37,265 nucleotides of DNA from Fibrobacter sp. (GTDB lineage: Bacteria > Fibrobacterota > Fibrobacteria > Fibrobacterales > Fibrobacteraceae), in NCBI GenBank assembly GCA_031271785.1, contig JAISUZ010000109.1, positions 1 to 37,265 of the forward strand, in the 5' to 3' direction. Positions 1 through 8,329 of this stretch are shown here, piece after piece. The translations under genes were made by a program, and so were the position numbers. The notes beneath the pieces were generated by a model that was not told where the DNA came from, made no database searches, and worked only from the letters and a program-made list of their open reading frames with translations. Numbering within the stretch: position 1 is the first letter of the stretch; each line of letters starts with the position of its first letter.

Positions 1-3000
1 ACCAATAAAACGCTTTATGACCCCAATAATTACTTTGCTTCGGATACAAGCCTCCGTAATTTATTTGACGGATACCGGTGGGTGCATAGCCCCAATTACG
101 GTTTGGCCACTGCTTTTGAAGCGCAGCGTTTTATTATGAATAATAAAAGCGCGAACCCGCTCCTGTTTGCCGATGAGCTGGATACCAATATCCATTACCC
201 TTCAAACTTTTCTTATCAGTTCTTTGGCCCTGCGGGCATTGATCCCTCCATTCGTTACATGCTTGTGGCGTGGAATAAAAATGATGCAGAGTTTATGATG
301 CAAAGAGAAATCATGTCCGATTCTCCTGTGCCCGGTTATTATGGAGGCCAGAATAACTACACCCCTTATGTAACGGATATGGAATTTTATGTGGCCCCCA
401 TAGTAACTCCCAATGTTGCCGCCAAAACGTATGAAAAATTCACGGCGCCGTTCCCCGCCGATACCAATTGGATTCCCGGTACTATTCCGGAAATACCGTG
501 GTGTCAAAGCGCCGGTATTCGCGAAGTGAACGGCTATGAAAAAACTTGTTATAAATACTATCGCGGCGCCTCCCGCTTGCGTTACGGCATTGGCGCATGG
601 GTGGATTCCGATTGGGTGAATACTTTCACGAATTACAACGATGAATTGTTCAGTTATGATTTTAGACAAAACATAAAAAATCCTGTTTCCGGGATATGGG
701 GAGGCGCTAATAACGACCCCTCCCGTTTCGAAGCCATACCGGAATTGGGTCGGGTGTGGAATGCGGCGGCTTCGGCTGTGGTATGGGATACCATTCAGGT
801 GGCGGCAAGAGATTTTAGTAATGAAGGTTGGTTTATTTCGCCGCGCCGGCTTAACAAAAGATACGTAAACGATACCACCACCCTGTTTGCGATCCGGTCT
901 CCCGATTTTACTCCCACCCTTGAACAATACGCGTCCAATTCCAATTGGGTAGTAAAATTTGATTCCGATTCTTCTATTACCAATGCCGGTGAACTCAAGG
1001 GCGCTAAAGATACCTTGGCGTATATTCGTTCTCAGGATACCACGAAACAAACCGATGCGCATGTTGTTTCCGGCGGCGTTGAGTTGATCACCCAAAAACG
1101 CATTTTCAGTCAAAACTCAAACCATGAAATGGTTCGGATTTTAGGTACGGATTCCGCCTGGTTAAGGAACATTCTGTTTACAGGCGCCGATTTACGCACC
1201 AGAGGCGATTCCGCACATTTGTATTTTGCGGCCGAACCTGATGTGGCGCGAACACAAATTACCGTGACCCGCACACATAATAACCCGGATAAGCGCGCCG
1301 AAGAAATGATTACCCTCCGCGGCCGTGTGCCGGGCGCCGGCACAAAGTACACATTATCTTATCTCAAAAACGGAAACCTCTTTAGCCTTGCGAGCGGAAC
1401 TCAGGAAGATTCCGCAACCGCAGAGTTCCCGTACCCAATCGAATATCTGCAAAATGCAAATAAACTCCAGGGCAACACCAGTTATTTCCTTACTTTCGGC
1501 GGCGCCGGGAATGAAAATGTGTTCTTTAAACAATTGGATGTGCGGATGGGAACATCGCTCGATAACACGAAAGACACTTTGATACAATCCATGTACCGGA
1601 ATGTTTCGGTGTTATTTCCGCCGGGAGCGTTTGAATCGCAAACCGATATAACGGTGCGCACCGCTTCGCTCGGCGATTACGGCGGTTACGAAACCTTTAG
1701 AGGTTTTGACCCCGTTGGCGTTGTTTTGGAAGTTTTGCCTCATCATCAGTTTCCGGATAGCGCCCAGCCGCAAGTTTCAATATGGCTTTCCAAAGAGGAT
1801 ATTCAAGGAAAAAATCCTCTCGATATAAAGGTTTACAAACCGGATACCACGCGCAATGAACTTGTTTTATTGAATCGGCAGGAACTCGGGTTCTACGATA
1901 AAGAGAAATCTCCCATTACCGGTTTTGACCAATGTACGGAAAGCGCGCCCTGTTTAAGCTCTCCGCCGGGTTTTGAATTTATCAAAGTCTCTGCAAGAAC
2001 CTCCAGTTTCTCCATGTTCATGCTTATGGATTCAAGCGATGCCCGTAACGCCAATGCCAAGCTGCAGGAACCCGGAGTCGAATTTGCTTGTAGCGACACT
2101 CTCCGCAGAGATACCACGCTTTGGATGGGCACTTACAACGGTTATCTGCAATACCCTTACCCATGCAACAGCAAGGCAAGTTACCTGCTCCAGCTCCGCC
2201 ACGGCAGTGAGGTCGTAAAAGAAACTCAGGGCTCTACCGCAGAAAATATTGTTTGGAACGTGCGCCGCGGAGAGATTACCGCCGCTCTCGATTCGTTCAC
2301 TACCCGTTTAACGGTGTTTGACCCGAACGGCAGTTCAAGCCAAATGCCAGGTCCTTTTGTTCGCGCGGATTCTATCCCTCCGGAAATCAAAGAACCGTTT
2401 GAACTTTTTGTTTTGGATTCGGGCGCGAGCAAGCGTGTGGTTGTCGAAGCAAATGTCGGTGATGCCGGAAGCGGTGTTGCGATGGTGAATATCCATTACT
2501 ATTTTGCCGGGCGTTTGGTAAAACTGGATGCCATTGCAAGCGATACCATTATCACCAGCGAATTGATTCTCGGCAAAGAGGAACAGGCCGATTGCATTGG
2601 CTGTAAAGTACAGGTGCAAATCACTGTGGAAGATGCCGGGCATAACTATGTAAAACGCACCGCTTACACGGAAAGCATTTATCCTTACCCGGCGTCGCTT
2701 GCACTTTGGTATCCGCTTTCGGAAGGTTCGGGTAACGTCACCCGGGAAATTCTCGGGAGCGGTATGGACTTAAGCCTGTTAAACGTTAAAAACCCCTGGA
2801 ATTACGGAACATCGGTTTACTTTTTCAATGCAAGCGACCACGCCGGCTCTTCTACTCAGTGGAACAATACGGATTCTTCCGCACTAAGCGTAGAGTTTAG
2901 TTACCGCGCCGGGGTTACCCATACCGGTTTTGATTATGCCATTCTGAACTGGGACGGAACCGATCCGTGGAGTATTGGCGTTACCCGTGTAAATGAATTG

Positions 3001-4926
3001 TTCTTTGAATACGATAATAAAAGAACGATCTTTGCGAACTCTCTTGCCGCCTCCAATGTGAACGCCCATTATGTGTTTACCGTTGATAGCGATTCAAACC
3101 GGGTTTCTCTGTATCGCGACGGCAAACACCTGGAGACGAAGCCTTTGGAAACGGCAAATCCGGGTAAACGCTTTATCTGGAATCAGCGAGGGAAACCGCA
3201 TCTTGGGCAAATATTCAATGTGCGCCCCGTAATGCCGGGAGCCATAGCAGCACTCCGGTTCTACCGCTCCGTTCTTGCCCAAGGCCAAGTAGAAGACCTC
3301 CACGAAGGTTTCCAAAATATTACGCAAGACGATTTTACCGTTGTTCGGGCCGTGGATATTTTAAACAGAGAAAACTTACTTGTGGATCAATCCTGTGAGT
3401 TGCCCGGCTTTGCGTTCCTGAAACAAAAAAATGCAAACGATAACGGAAGCATGACATGGAGCGTGAACCCCGGCAACAGAACTTACCAACTGTTTGTTTA
3501 CTCCCGCGGTTACCCGGGTCAAAATGCCGGCGTAGAGGTTTATCTCAATGGTACTTCAAAAGGTATTTATCCGGTATCCGATAAAGGCGTTTTTGAGGCG
3601 AATAAACTGGCGGGGCTCCGTATTCCCGGCGGCGCTCAGTCTATTAAAATCCGCCCCGTCGGGCAAACGGAAGTCGCGGCGCTCGCTCTCGCCTCGAGCA
3701 GTAAAAGCATAGCGGCCTCGCAGGTGAAATGGAATGAAGGCCGCTGGAAAACCCCGGAGCCGGTGGTGAACGTGCAGATGGCTTACCAGAACTTTGCGGA
3801 TAAATCGTGGGTTCGCCCGCAGTTTAAGTTCGCAAATACTTCCGGCGAGACCCTCCAAGGCGTTAAACTCCGTTACTATTACCGCGGCGAAGGGGCGGAG
3901 GTACTTGCAAAAACGTTCTACCCGGATGCTCCCATGAGTATTCATGCCGATGCCGGCGATGTGTATTACGCCGAGTTCACCCTCACCGAGGCGATCCCTC
4001 CTTACGGCGCGCCTTACTGGGCGAACGGGCCTCAAATGGGTTTGCATCGCACGGATTACCGCCCGTGGCACAGTGAAGACGATCCGAGTTTTGAGGCAAA
4101 TGTCACAAACGGTATTTTTGCCGAAATGGATAAAGTGGCGCTCCTTGATGAAGAGGGTAACTTACTCAATAGCTGGAGTTGCTTTGAAGCGGGCGGCGGC
4201 GTAAAAGAGCCCGTGCTCCCCAAAGTGCGCGCTCTTGCCAAAGACACAAAAATCACTTCGGATCAATCGAGCCTGATTCATTTGGCGGTAGAAAATACCG
4301 GAACCGCAGCCATTCAGGGTTTTGAGAGCCGCTATTACTTCCGTATCGAAAACGGTGAAATACCGGCTTGGAATGTTTACTATAATCCGAACGCCCAGGC
4401 GCAACTCGTAAAAGAGGACGGCGATCTTTATTATGTATCGTTCATATACGAGAACACTATTTTAAACCCCGGTGAAATTACCGAAAACGGAACCGGTGTG
4501 AGCTTTGAATTGTATTACCCGGATTGGAACACAAACTGGAATACCGGTAACGATCCGTCTCATGCCGGCATTTCGGAAACACTTGCTCCGGTAACCGCCG
4601 TTGCCGTGCTTGACCTGTGGGGGAATCTCCTGTGGGGAAGTATTCCGGGTGTAAATGAAAACGGTAATACTCCGCCTCATTCCCCTGTCATCCCATCCGG
4701 GAAACTCCGCATAGATAGCGATGGCGTTATCGTTCAAATAGATGTGAACGCCGTTTATATCCTTGAAGCGGTGAATGCCGCCGGTATCCCGTTACAAACT
4801 TTGTTTAACGGATCGTTAAGCGAAGGGGAGCACTTTATTTCTACCGAAAATAAAACTCTTTCCGCCGGGAATTATCTGGTGCTCCGCCGCGGAAATACTA
4901 TTATTTCCCGGGTATTGATACTATGA
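1..4926 (+). CDS. Giant secreted modular protein with LamG, tandem CBM3-like domains and T9SS-like C-terminal domain (5' partial)
   Basis: The frame is open from base 1 with no stop, so the true start lies upstream; an internal GTG at 82 is not a convincing start. At least 1,641 residues are present. A LamG/concanavalin-like module spans about nt 2690-3300 (starts LALWYPLSEGSG). Two related beta-sandwich modules follow at about nt 3760-4180 and 4215-4660. Both carry an N-[TS]-G, then Q-G, then R-Y-Y-[YF]-R pattern, a G-D-[LV]-YY strand and a W...DDPS or W...NDPS ending, which resembles CBM3 cellulose-binding modules. The last ~75 residues (nt 4695-4923) have the form of a type IX secretion sorting domain: YILEAVNAAGIPLQTL, then a G-E-H strand, SAGNYLVLR and a final short strand. 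I infer a cell-surface or secreted protein that binds polysaccharide. No catalytic domain was recognised in the visible part. The central region is unassigned. Confidence 0.8.
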   Translation, partial: TNKTLYDPNNYFASDTSLRNLFDGYRWVHSPNYGLATAFEAQRFIMNNKSANPLLFADELDTNIHYPSNFSYQFFGPAGIDPSIRYMLVAWNKNDAEFMMQREIMSDSPVPGYYGGQNNYTPYVTDMEFYVAPIVTPNVAAKTYEKFTAPFPADTNWIPGTIPEIPWCQSAGIREVNGYEKTCYKYYRGASRLRYGIGAWVDSDWVNTFTNYNDELFSYDFRQNIKNPVSGIWGGANNDPSRFEAIPELGRVWNAAASAVVWDTIQVAARDFSNEGWFISPRRLNKRYVNDTTTLFAIRSPDFTPTLEQYASNSNWVVKFDSDSSITNAGELKGAKDTLAYIRSQDTTKQTDAHVVSGGVELITQKRIFSQNSNHEMVRILGTDSAWLRNILFTGADLRTRGDSAHLYFAAEPDVARTQITVTRTHNNPDKRAEEMITLRGRVPGAGTKYTLSYLKNGNLFSLASGTQEDSATAEFPYPIEYLQNANKLQGNTSYFLTFGGAGNENVFFKQLDVRMGTSLDNTKDTLIQSMYRNVSVLFPPGAFESQTDITVRTASLGDYGGYETFRGFDPVGVVLEVLPHHQFPDSAQPQVSIWLSKEDIQGKNPLDIKVYKPDTTRNELVLLNRQELGFYDKEKSPITGFDQCTESAPCLSSPPGFEFIKVSARTSSFSMFMLMDSSDARNANAKLQEPGVEFACSDTLRRDTTLWMGTYNGYLQYPYPCNSKASYLLQLRHGSEVVKETQGSTAENIVWNVRRGEITAALDSFTTRLTVFDPNGSSSQMPGPFVRADSIPPEIKEPFELFVLDSGASKRVVVEANVGDAGSGVAMVNIHYYFAGRLVKLDAIASDTIITSELILGKEEQADCIGCKVQVQITVEDAGHNYVKRTAYTESIYPYPASLALWYPLSEGSGNVTREILGSGMDLSLLNVKNPWNYGTSVYFFNASDHAGSSTQWNNTDSSALSVEFSYRAGVTHTGFDYAILNWDGTDPWSIGVTRVNELFFEYDNKRTIFANSLAASNVNAHYVFTVDSDSNRVSLYRDGKHLETKPLETANPGKRFIWNQRGKPHLGQIFNVRPVMPGAIAALRFYRSVLAQGQVEDLHEGFQNITQDDFTVVRAVDILNRENLLVDQSCELPGFAFLKQKNANDNGSMTWSVNPGNRTYQLFVYSRGYPGQNAGVEVYLNGTSKGIYPVSDKGVFEANKLAGLRIPGGAQSIKIRPVGQTEVAALALASSSKSIAASQVKWNEGRWKTPEPVVNVQMAYQNFADKSWVRPQFKFANTSGETLQGVKLRYYYRGEGAEVLAKTFYPDAPMSIHADAGDVYYAEFTLTEAIPPYGAPYWANGPQMGLHRTDYRPWHSEDDPSFEANVTNGIFAEMDKVALLDEEGNLLNSWSCFEAGGGVKEPVLPKVRALAKDTKITSDQSSLIHLAVENTGTAAIQGFESRYYFRIENGEIPAWNVYYNPNAQAQLVKEDGDLYYVSFIYENTILNPGEITENGTGVSFELYYPDWNTNWNTGNDPSHAGISETLAPVTAVAVLDLWGNLLWGSIPGVNENGNTPPHSPVIPSGKLRIDSDGVIVQIDVNAVYILEAVNAAGIPLQTLFNGSLSEGEHFISTENKTLSAGNYLVLRRGNTIISRVLIL

Positions 4927-4946
4927 CACCCAAAAGAGGAACCAAT

Positions 4947-5579
4947 ATGAAACTGAAACTCACCTTGCTCGCCATTACCCTCTTCCTTGCCGCTTGTACC
5001 CCCACGAATGAAAACCCATGGAATGCGGAAACCGTATGCCCCGAATCGGCGCGCGGTTCTTTTCAGGATGAACGTGACGATCAATGGTATAACTACACCA
5101 CTATCGGCAATCAGGTATGGATGGCTGAAAATTTGAGTTATAGGGCAACCAATAGCTTATGCTATGATAATGACCCTGCCAACTGTGAAATTTACGGCAG
5201 AATGTACCAATTTTCAGATACCAGCGAATTTAAAACCATTTGCCCGCAAGGTTGGCATTTACCCACTCAAGCGGAATGGGATGAATTAACGGAAAGCATG
5301 GGAGGGGGGGAGAAAAAAGTAAGTGATAAATTAAGAACCAAAGAGGATTGGTGGAAAAGAGTATCAGGAACCAATGTATGTAATTTTACTGCATTGCCGG
5401 GAGGTACAACAGGTAAAATAGATGAATTTAATTTCATTAATACGTCCGCACACTGGTGGACTTCCACAAGAAGTGCGCGTGTAAAAGTTTATTCAGTAGC
5501 GGTATCAGGTTATTATGAAAGTACAGGCGGTATTGCTTCTCTCTGGTCTGCGAATTCCATCCGTTGTGTAAAAGACTAA
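4947..5579 (+). CDS. FISUMP-domain lipoprotein
   Basis: Start chosen at ATG 4947, six bases after AGAGGA, rather than the ATG at 4923 that overlaps the upstream gene. The product has 210 residues. It begins with a lipoprotein signal peptide and a lipobox LAAC with Cys17. The rest matches the Fibrobacter succinogenes major paralogous (FISUMP) domain: F-x-D-E-R-D, then IGNQVWMAENL, CYDNDPANCEIYGRMYQF, ICPQGWHLPTQAEWDEL, a W-W-T-S-T segment and a final S-I-R-C-V-K-D. FISUMP proteins are expanded in Fibrobacter and their function is not established; the fold resembles C-type-lectin-like/sulfatase-modifying-factor domains. It follows the giant surface protein by 20 bases and may be co-transcribed with it. 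This gene is the best taxonomic marker in the window. Confidence 0.9.
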   Translation: MKLKLTLLAITLFLAACTPTNENPWNAETVCPESARGSFQDERDDQWYNYTTIGNQVWMAENLSYRATNSLCYDNDPANCEIYGRMYQFSDTSEFKTICPQGWHLPTQAEWDELTESMGGGEKKVSDKLRTKEDWWKRVSGTNVCNFTALPGGTTGKIDEFNFINTSAHWWTSTRSARVKVYSVAVSGYYESTGGIASLWSANSIRCVKD

Positions 5580-5602
5580 CTAACCTTTTAAAGGAACTAT
5601 TT

Positions 5603-6244
5603 ATGAAACATATTTTATTCGTTATACTTTTTATTTGTTCATCTTCTTTCGCACTTACGCTTAAAGAGGTTCAAAATGAGTTGAGCAAAAAAGCGTTCAG
5701 CCAAGATACGATCGAAATGAAAATCCGCACCACCGTGGATTTTGCGTTCGGCAAACAGGTTTCCGATATTCATTTGGTGCAAAAAGGTGCAAGTAAAATT
5801 TATATGGAAATGAAAAGCCCTTTGCTGAACCAAAAAACACTGGTATCGGCGGGCAAAATTAAAACCATTGATATGAATACCAGAGAAGAAAAGGTTCTGC
5901 CTTATAATGGAACCGAACTTAATTTAAGCCAATACCGGGCGCCTAATCTTTTGGAAAGCGGCGAATGGAAACAACCCGAAAAGGTTTCCGGAAACATGTA
6001 CCTTATTCCGGGAAAAGAGGCGAACATTTACTATGATTCCAAATTAAAGCAAATCACCAAAGTGATCCAAACCGGAAATCCCGAGAGTAACACGGAAACC
6101 GACTTTACTTACGATGCCGTGACTAAGGATCTCAAAACCATAAAAACAACAGTGGACATTGGCGGAGTCATTACCAGTGTACTCGTAGAAATTCAAACCT
6201 TAAAATCCGCCAAGGACTTCCCGGATCGCTTTTTTGAGTTTTAG
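5603..6244 (+). CDS. Small secreted LolA-like protein
   Basis: Start at ATG 5603 with AAAGGAAC about eight bases upstream; an in-frame ATG at 5564 would overlap the FISUMP gene and lacks a ribosome site. The product is 213 residues with a clear signal peptide (MKHILFVILFICSSSFA) and no lipobox, so it should be periplasmic. The mature part reads as an unclosed beta-sheet of the LolA/LolB type: amphipathic strands such as KIYMEMKSPLL, KTLVSAGKIKTIDM and ANIYYDSKLKQITKVIQ. LolA-like proteins carry lipoproteins or lipids across the periplasm, but the family is broad and I cannot tell a true LolA from a paralogue. It sits 23 bases after the FISUMP lipoprotein gene. Confidence 0.6.
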   Translation: MKHILFVILFICSSSFALTLKEVQNELSKKAFSQDTIEMKIRTTVDFAFGKQVSDIHLVQKGASKIYMEMKSPLLNQKTLVSAGKIKTIDMNTREEKVLPYNGTELNLSQYRAPNLLESGEWKQPEKVSGNMYLIPGKEANIYYDSKLKQITKVIQTGNPESNTETDFTYDAVTKDLKTIKTTVDIGGVITSVLVEIQTLKSAKDFPDRFFEF

Positions 6245-6382
6245 CGTTATCGGGATACTACCCCGTCATGCTGAATTTATTTTACACACCGATTAGTTCG
6301 CGCTTGCATATAATGTCATCGCGAACGCGGGGCGCGTGCGGCGATCCGGGGAGGAACAATACAGAATCCGGATGGCTGCTTG
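6245..6382. repeat. Convergent intergenic gap with GTCAT-type repeats
   Basis: No gene is visible. Two dispersed-repeat fragments occur. At about 6265-6285 is a broken GTCATGCTGAATTTATTTT unit, related to the intact hairpin at 33739-33759. At about 6306-6348, GTCATCGCGAACGCGG...GCGGCGATCC has ATCGC paired with GCGAT. The CATATAATGTC start of the second unit recurs at 28500. These resemble GTCATTGCGAG...GCAATCC intergenic repeats that I recall from many bacteria; I could not confirm that here. Confidence 0.55.
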
Positions 6383-6482
6383 AGGGGGTAGCGAAAAACG
6401 GCGCGCAGAACCCGGCGACTGAAAGAAGCCGGTGAAGGTTCTGCGAAATTCGCCGGTTGAAGCGAGGGGGATACTTCCCCCT
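6383..6482 (-). repeat. Structured 3'-end repeat, copy A (bulged hairpin)
   Basis: Read on the minus strand this starts about 10 bases after the stop codon of the solute-binding protein gene. It has two parts. First is a GC-rich hairpin (6466-6471 with 6476-6481). Second is a bulged hairpin: outer 8-bp stem 6438-6445 with 6404-6411, 5-nt bulge, inner 5-bp stem CCGGC/GCCGG, and an 11-nt loop TTCTTTCAGTC. Copy B at 33224-33320 has the same layout, the same loop and inner stem, but a different outer stem. It may act as a terminator or 3'-UTR element. Confidence 0.8.
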
Positions 6483-6491
6483 TTACTTAAC

Positions 6492-8249
6492 TTAAGGAGT
6501 TGCCGGGACCGGTTTGATTTCCCAAAGCGCTTTGACGCTTGCGGCAATAATCAGGTTCTGCGGCGGCGCGTAAGGGTTTTCTTCGGTGGGGAAGTTGGTC
6601 CAGTGCTTTTCCGAGAATTGATAATATTGAGTGGGGCGGTACATGAGCGGGAGTACCGGAATTTCTTCCATAAAAATCCGGTTCAGTTCGCGGTAAGCCG
6701 CTTTGAGCGCAACGGAATCCGTCATGGACGGGATGCTTTCGAGAAGCAAATCCGCATTTTCGTTCCGGTAACGCCCCTGATTTGAGAAGGCGTCCTGGTT
6801 GAGAGGCGGGTTTCCGATGCTGTTCATTACCTGATCAAACCGGATCCAGGGGGTTGCGGCAGACAGGTCGGCGGTTTGGGTTTTCATGGATAAGTCGAAA
6901 GTGCCCAAGCGGAGATTCTTTTCCCAGGTGCCGTAATCGACAAAGCTTTCTTTGGCGGGAACTCCGATTTCGGCGAAAGAACCGATAACTACTTTGATGG
7001 CGTCTTCCCAGTCCGTCCAGCCTTGTGGGCATTCGATTTTCATTTCGCGGATTTTAACTCCGGCCGGGTCGAGTAACACGCCGGCGGAATCCCAGGTGTA
7101 ACCCGCTTCCTGCAGAATGGTTTTTGCTTTGGCCGGGTCGTAACGGTAACCGTATTTTTCGGCATCTTCGGCGTCGAAGAACACGCTTTCATTCCCGAAA
7201 GGAAGTATAAAGCCCGCTTGCATGGCCGGCGTATAATTGGAGACGGCGCGCTCTTTGATCTTCTCGAAGTTTACCGCATGAGCAAGAGCGCGGCGGAAAG
7301 CGACGTTATCGAAGGGTGCGGTTTGCGTGGCGATAAACAGGGTGGGGATAGAACCCGGCAAGTGGTAAGGTTCGTTTTCGCTCCAGGCGCGGATGTTATC
7401 GCGTTTCTTTTCCCAAATGCGCGGCATGAAAATAGAGGATTCGTCCAGATTCCCGCGGGTCATGGCGCTGTTAAAATGGTTGTTGCCGGAGTAGAGAGAG
7501 TGAATAATGTAAACGGGCGCCGGGAGCCGGTTGTTATACTTTACTTTTCCCCAGTAATCGTCCCGCCGTTTTAAGATGATTCTTTCCGCCGAATACGATT
7601 CCAGATTGTAAGGCCCGGAAACTACCGGCGAGGCGTTGTTTTTGAATTCCAAAATTTTGGCGTAATCGTAAACGCCGTTTTGCTTGGCCGCTTCGGCGAG
7701 AGGTTCAAAAATGTGTTTTGGGAGAATAGAGGTTTCCGACAGCAAATTCAAAAGGAGAAGCGGGTTCCTGTTTTCTTTTTTCATGTGGAATACAATGGAA
7801 TCGGCTTTGGCGATTTCGATTTTTTCGAGATAGGCCCAGCCGTTGTGGCGGGGGGTCGGGAAAATAGAATCCAAATGAAACGAATAGAATACGTCTTCGG
7901 CCGTGACGGGTTTTCCGTCGCTCCACTTGGCGCGGGTATCAAGTATTACGGAAATCGAAGAATCGTTTTGAGTGTAGCCGCTTGCAAGCATCGGTTCCGA
8001 TTCGCCGCTCAGCATGTTGTAAGAAACGAGCGATTCGTACATGATGCGAATGTTTCCGTCGATCGGGAAGTTCGGGTCGCCGGTCAAAGGATTGAACGTG
8101 GTGGGTGATGCCCAGTCAAACCCGCCGATGTAAAGCGTTTGCGAACGCGGGTAAGGGTCTTGTTCGGACTCCGCTTGCTTTTCTTCATCACAAGCGCTCA
8201 TGAGTAAAGACATGCTGCCTATCAAAATGATTTTTTTGAGAACGTCCAT
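6492..8249 (-). CDS. Family-5 extracellular solute-binding lipoprotein (DppA/OppA-like)
   Basis: Start placed at ATG 8249, preceded by TGGAGG at a 4-base spacing; the upstream in-frame ATG at 8276 has no such site. The product has 585 residues: a lipoprotein signal peptide with lipobox LMSAC (Cys20), then a full SBP_bac_5 fold. Recognisable family segments include TFNPLTGDPN, the AKWSDGKPVTAEDVFYSFHLD signature near residues 100-120, FRRALAHAVNFEKI and a late VLPLMYRPTQYY strand. Such proteins deliver oligopeptides or similar solutes to an ABC importer. No permease or ATPase gene is nearby, so the ligand and transporter are unknown. It lies 80 bases downstream of the TPR/PQQ gene on the same strand but has its own promoter-like box at 8285-8292. 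Its 3' end is followed by structured repeat copy A. Confidence 0.9.
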   Translation of the reverse strand: MDVLKKIILIGSMSLLMSACDEEKQAESEQDPYPRSQTLYIGGFDWASPTTFNPLTGDPNFPIDGNIRIMYESLVSYNMLSGESEPMLASGYTQNDSSISVILDTRAKWSDGKPVTAEDVFYSFHLDSIFPTPRHNGWAYLEKIEIAKADSIVFHMKKENRNPLLLLNLLSETSILPKHIFEPLAEAAKQNGVYDYAKILEFKNNASPVVSGPYNLESYSAERIILKRRDDYWGKVKYNNRLPAPVYIIHSLYSGNNHFNSAMTRGNLDESSIFMPRIWEKKRDNIRAWSENEPYHLPGSIPTLFIATQTAPFDNVAFRRALAHAVNFEKIKERAVSNYTPAMQAGFILPFGNESVFFDAEDAEKYGYRYDPAKAKTILQEAGYTWDSAGVLLDPAGVKIREMKIECPQGWTDWEDAIKVVIGSFAEIGVPAKESFVDYGTWEKNLRLGTFDLSMKTQTADLSAATPWIRFDQVMNSIGNPPLNQDAFSNQGRYRNENADLLLESIPSMTDSVALKAAYRELNRIFMEEIPVLPLMYRPTQYYQFSEKHWTNFPTEENPYAPPQNLIIAASVKALWEIKPVPATP

Positions 8250-8284
8250 AAAGCCTCCAATGATCAACGTCAACAAAATCCTTT

Positions 8285-8292
8285 TAAAGATA
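8285..8292 (-). promoter_or_regulatory. TAnnTTTR promoter-like box of the solute-binding protein gene
   Basis: Minus strand reads TATCTTTA, about 35 bases before the ATG at 8249 and just after the stop of the TPR/PQQ gene. It resembles the Bacteroidota -7 element TAnnTTTG. No clear upstream -33 element was seen. This is inferred from recurrence in front of several genes here. Confidence 0.4.
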
Positions 8293-8329
8293 TATTTCGG
8301 AACGCCAAGAGGAAACTTAAAGGCGAACT

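Noticed and set aside
202-1113. Long open frame of 303 codons on the minus strand inside the giant surface protein
   Set aside because: Low-complexity, family-less translation lying antisense to a plus-strand frame with clear domains; a shadow of codon bias.
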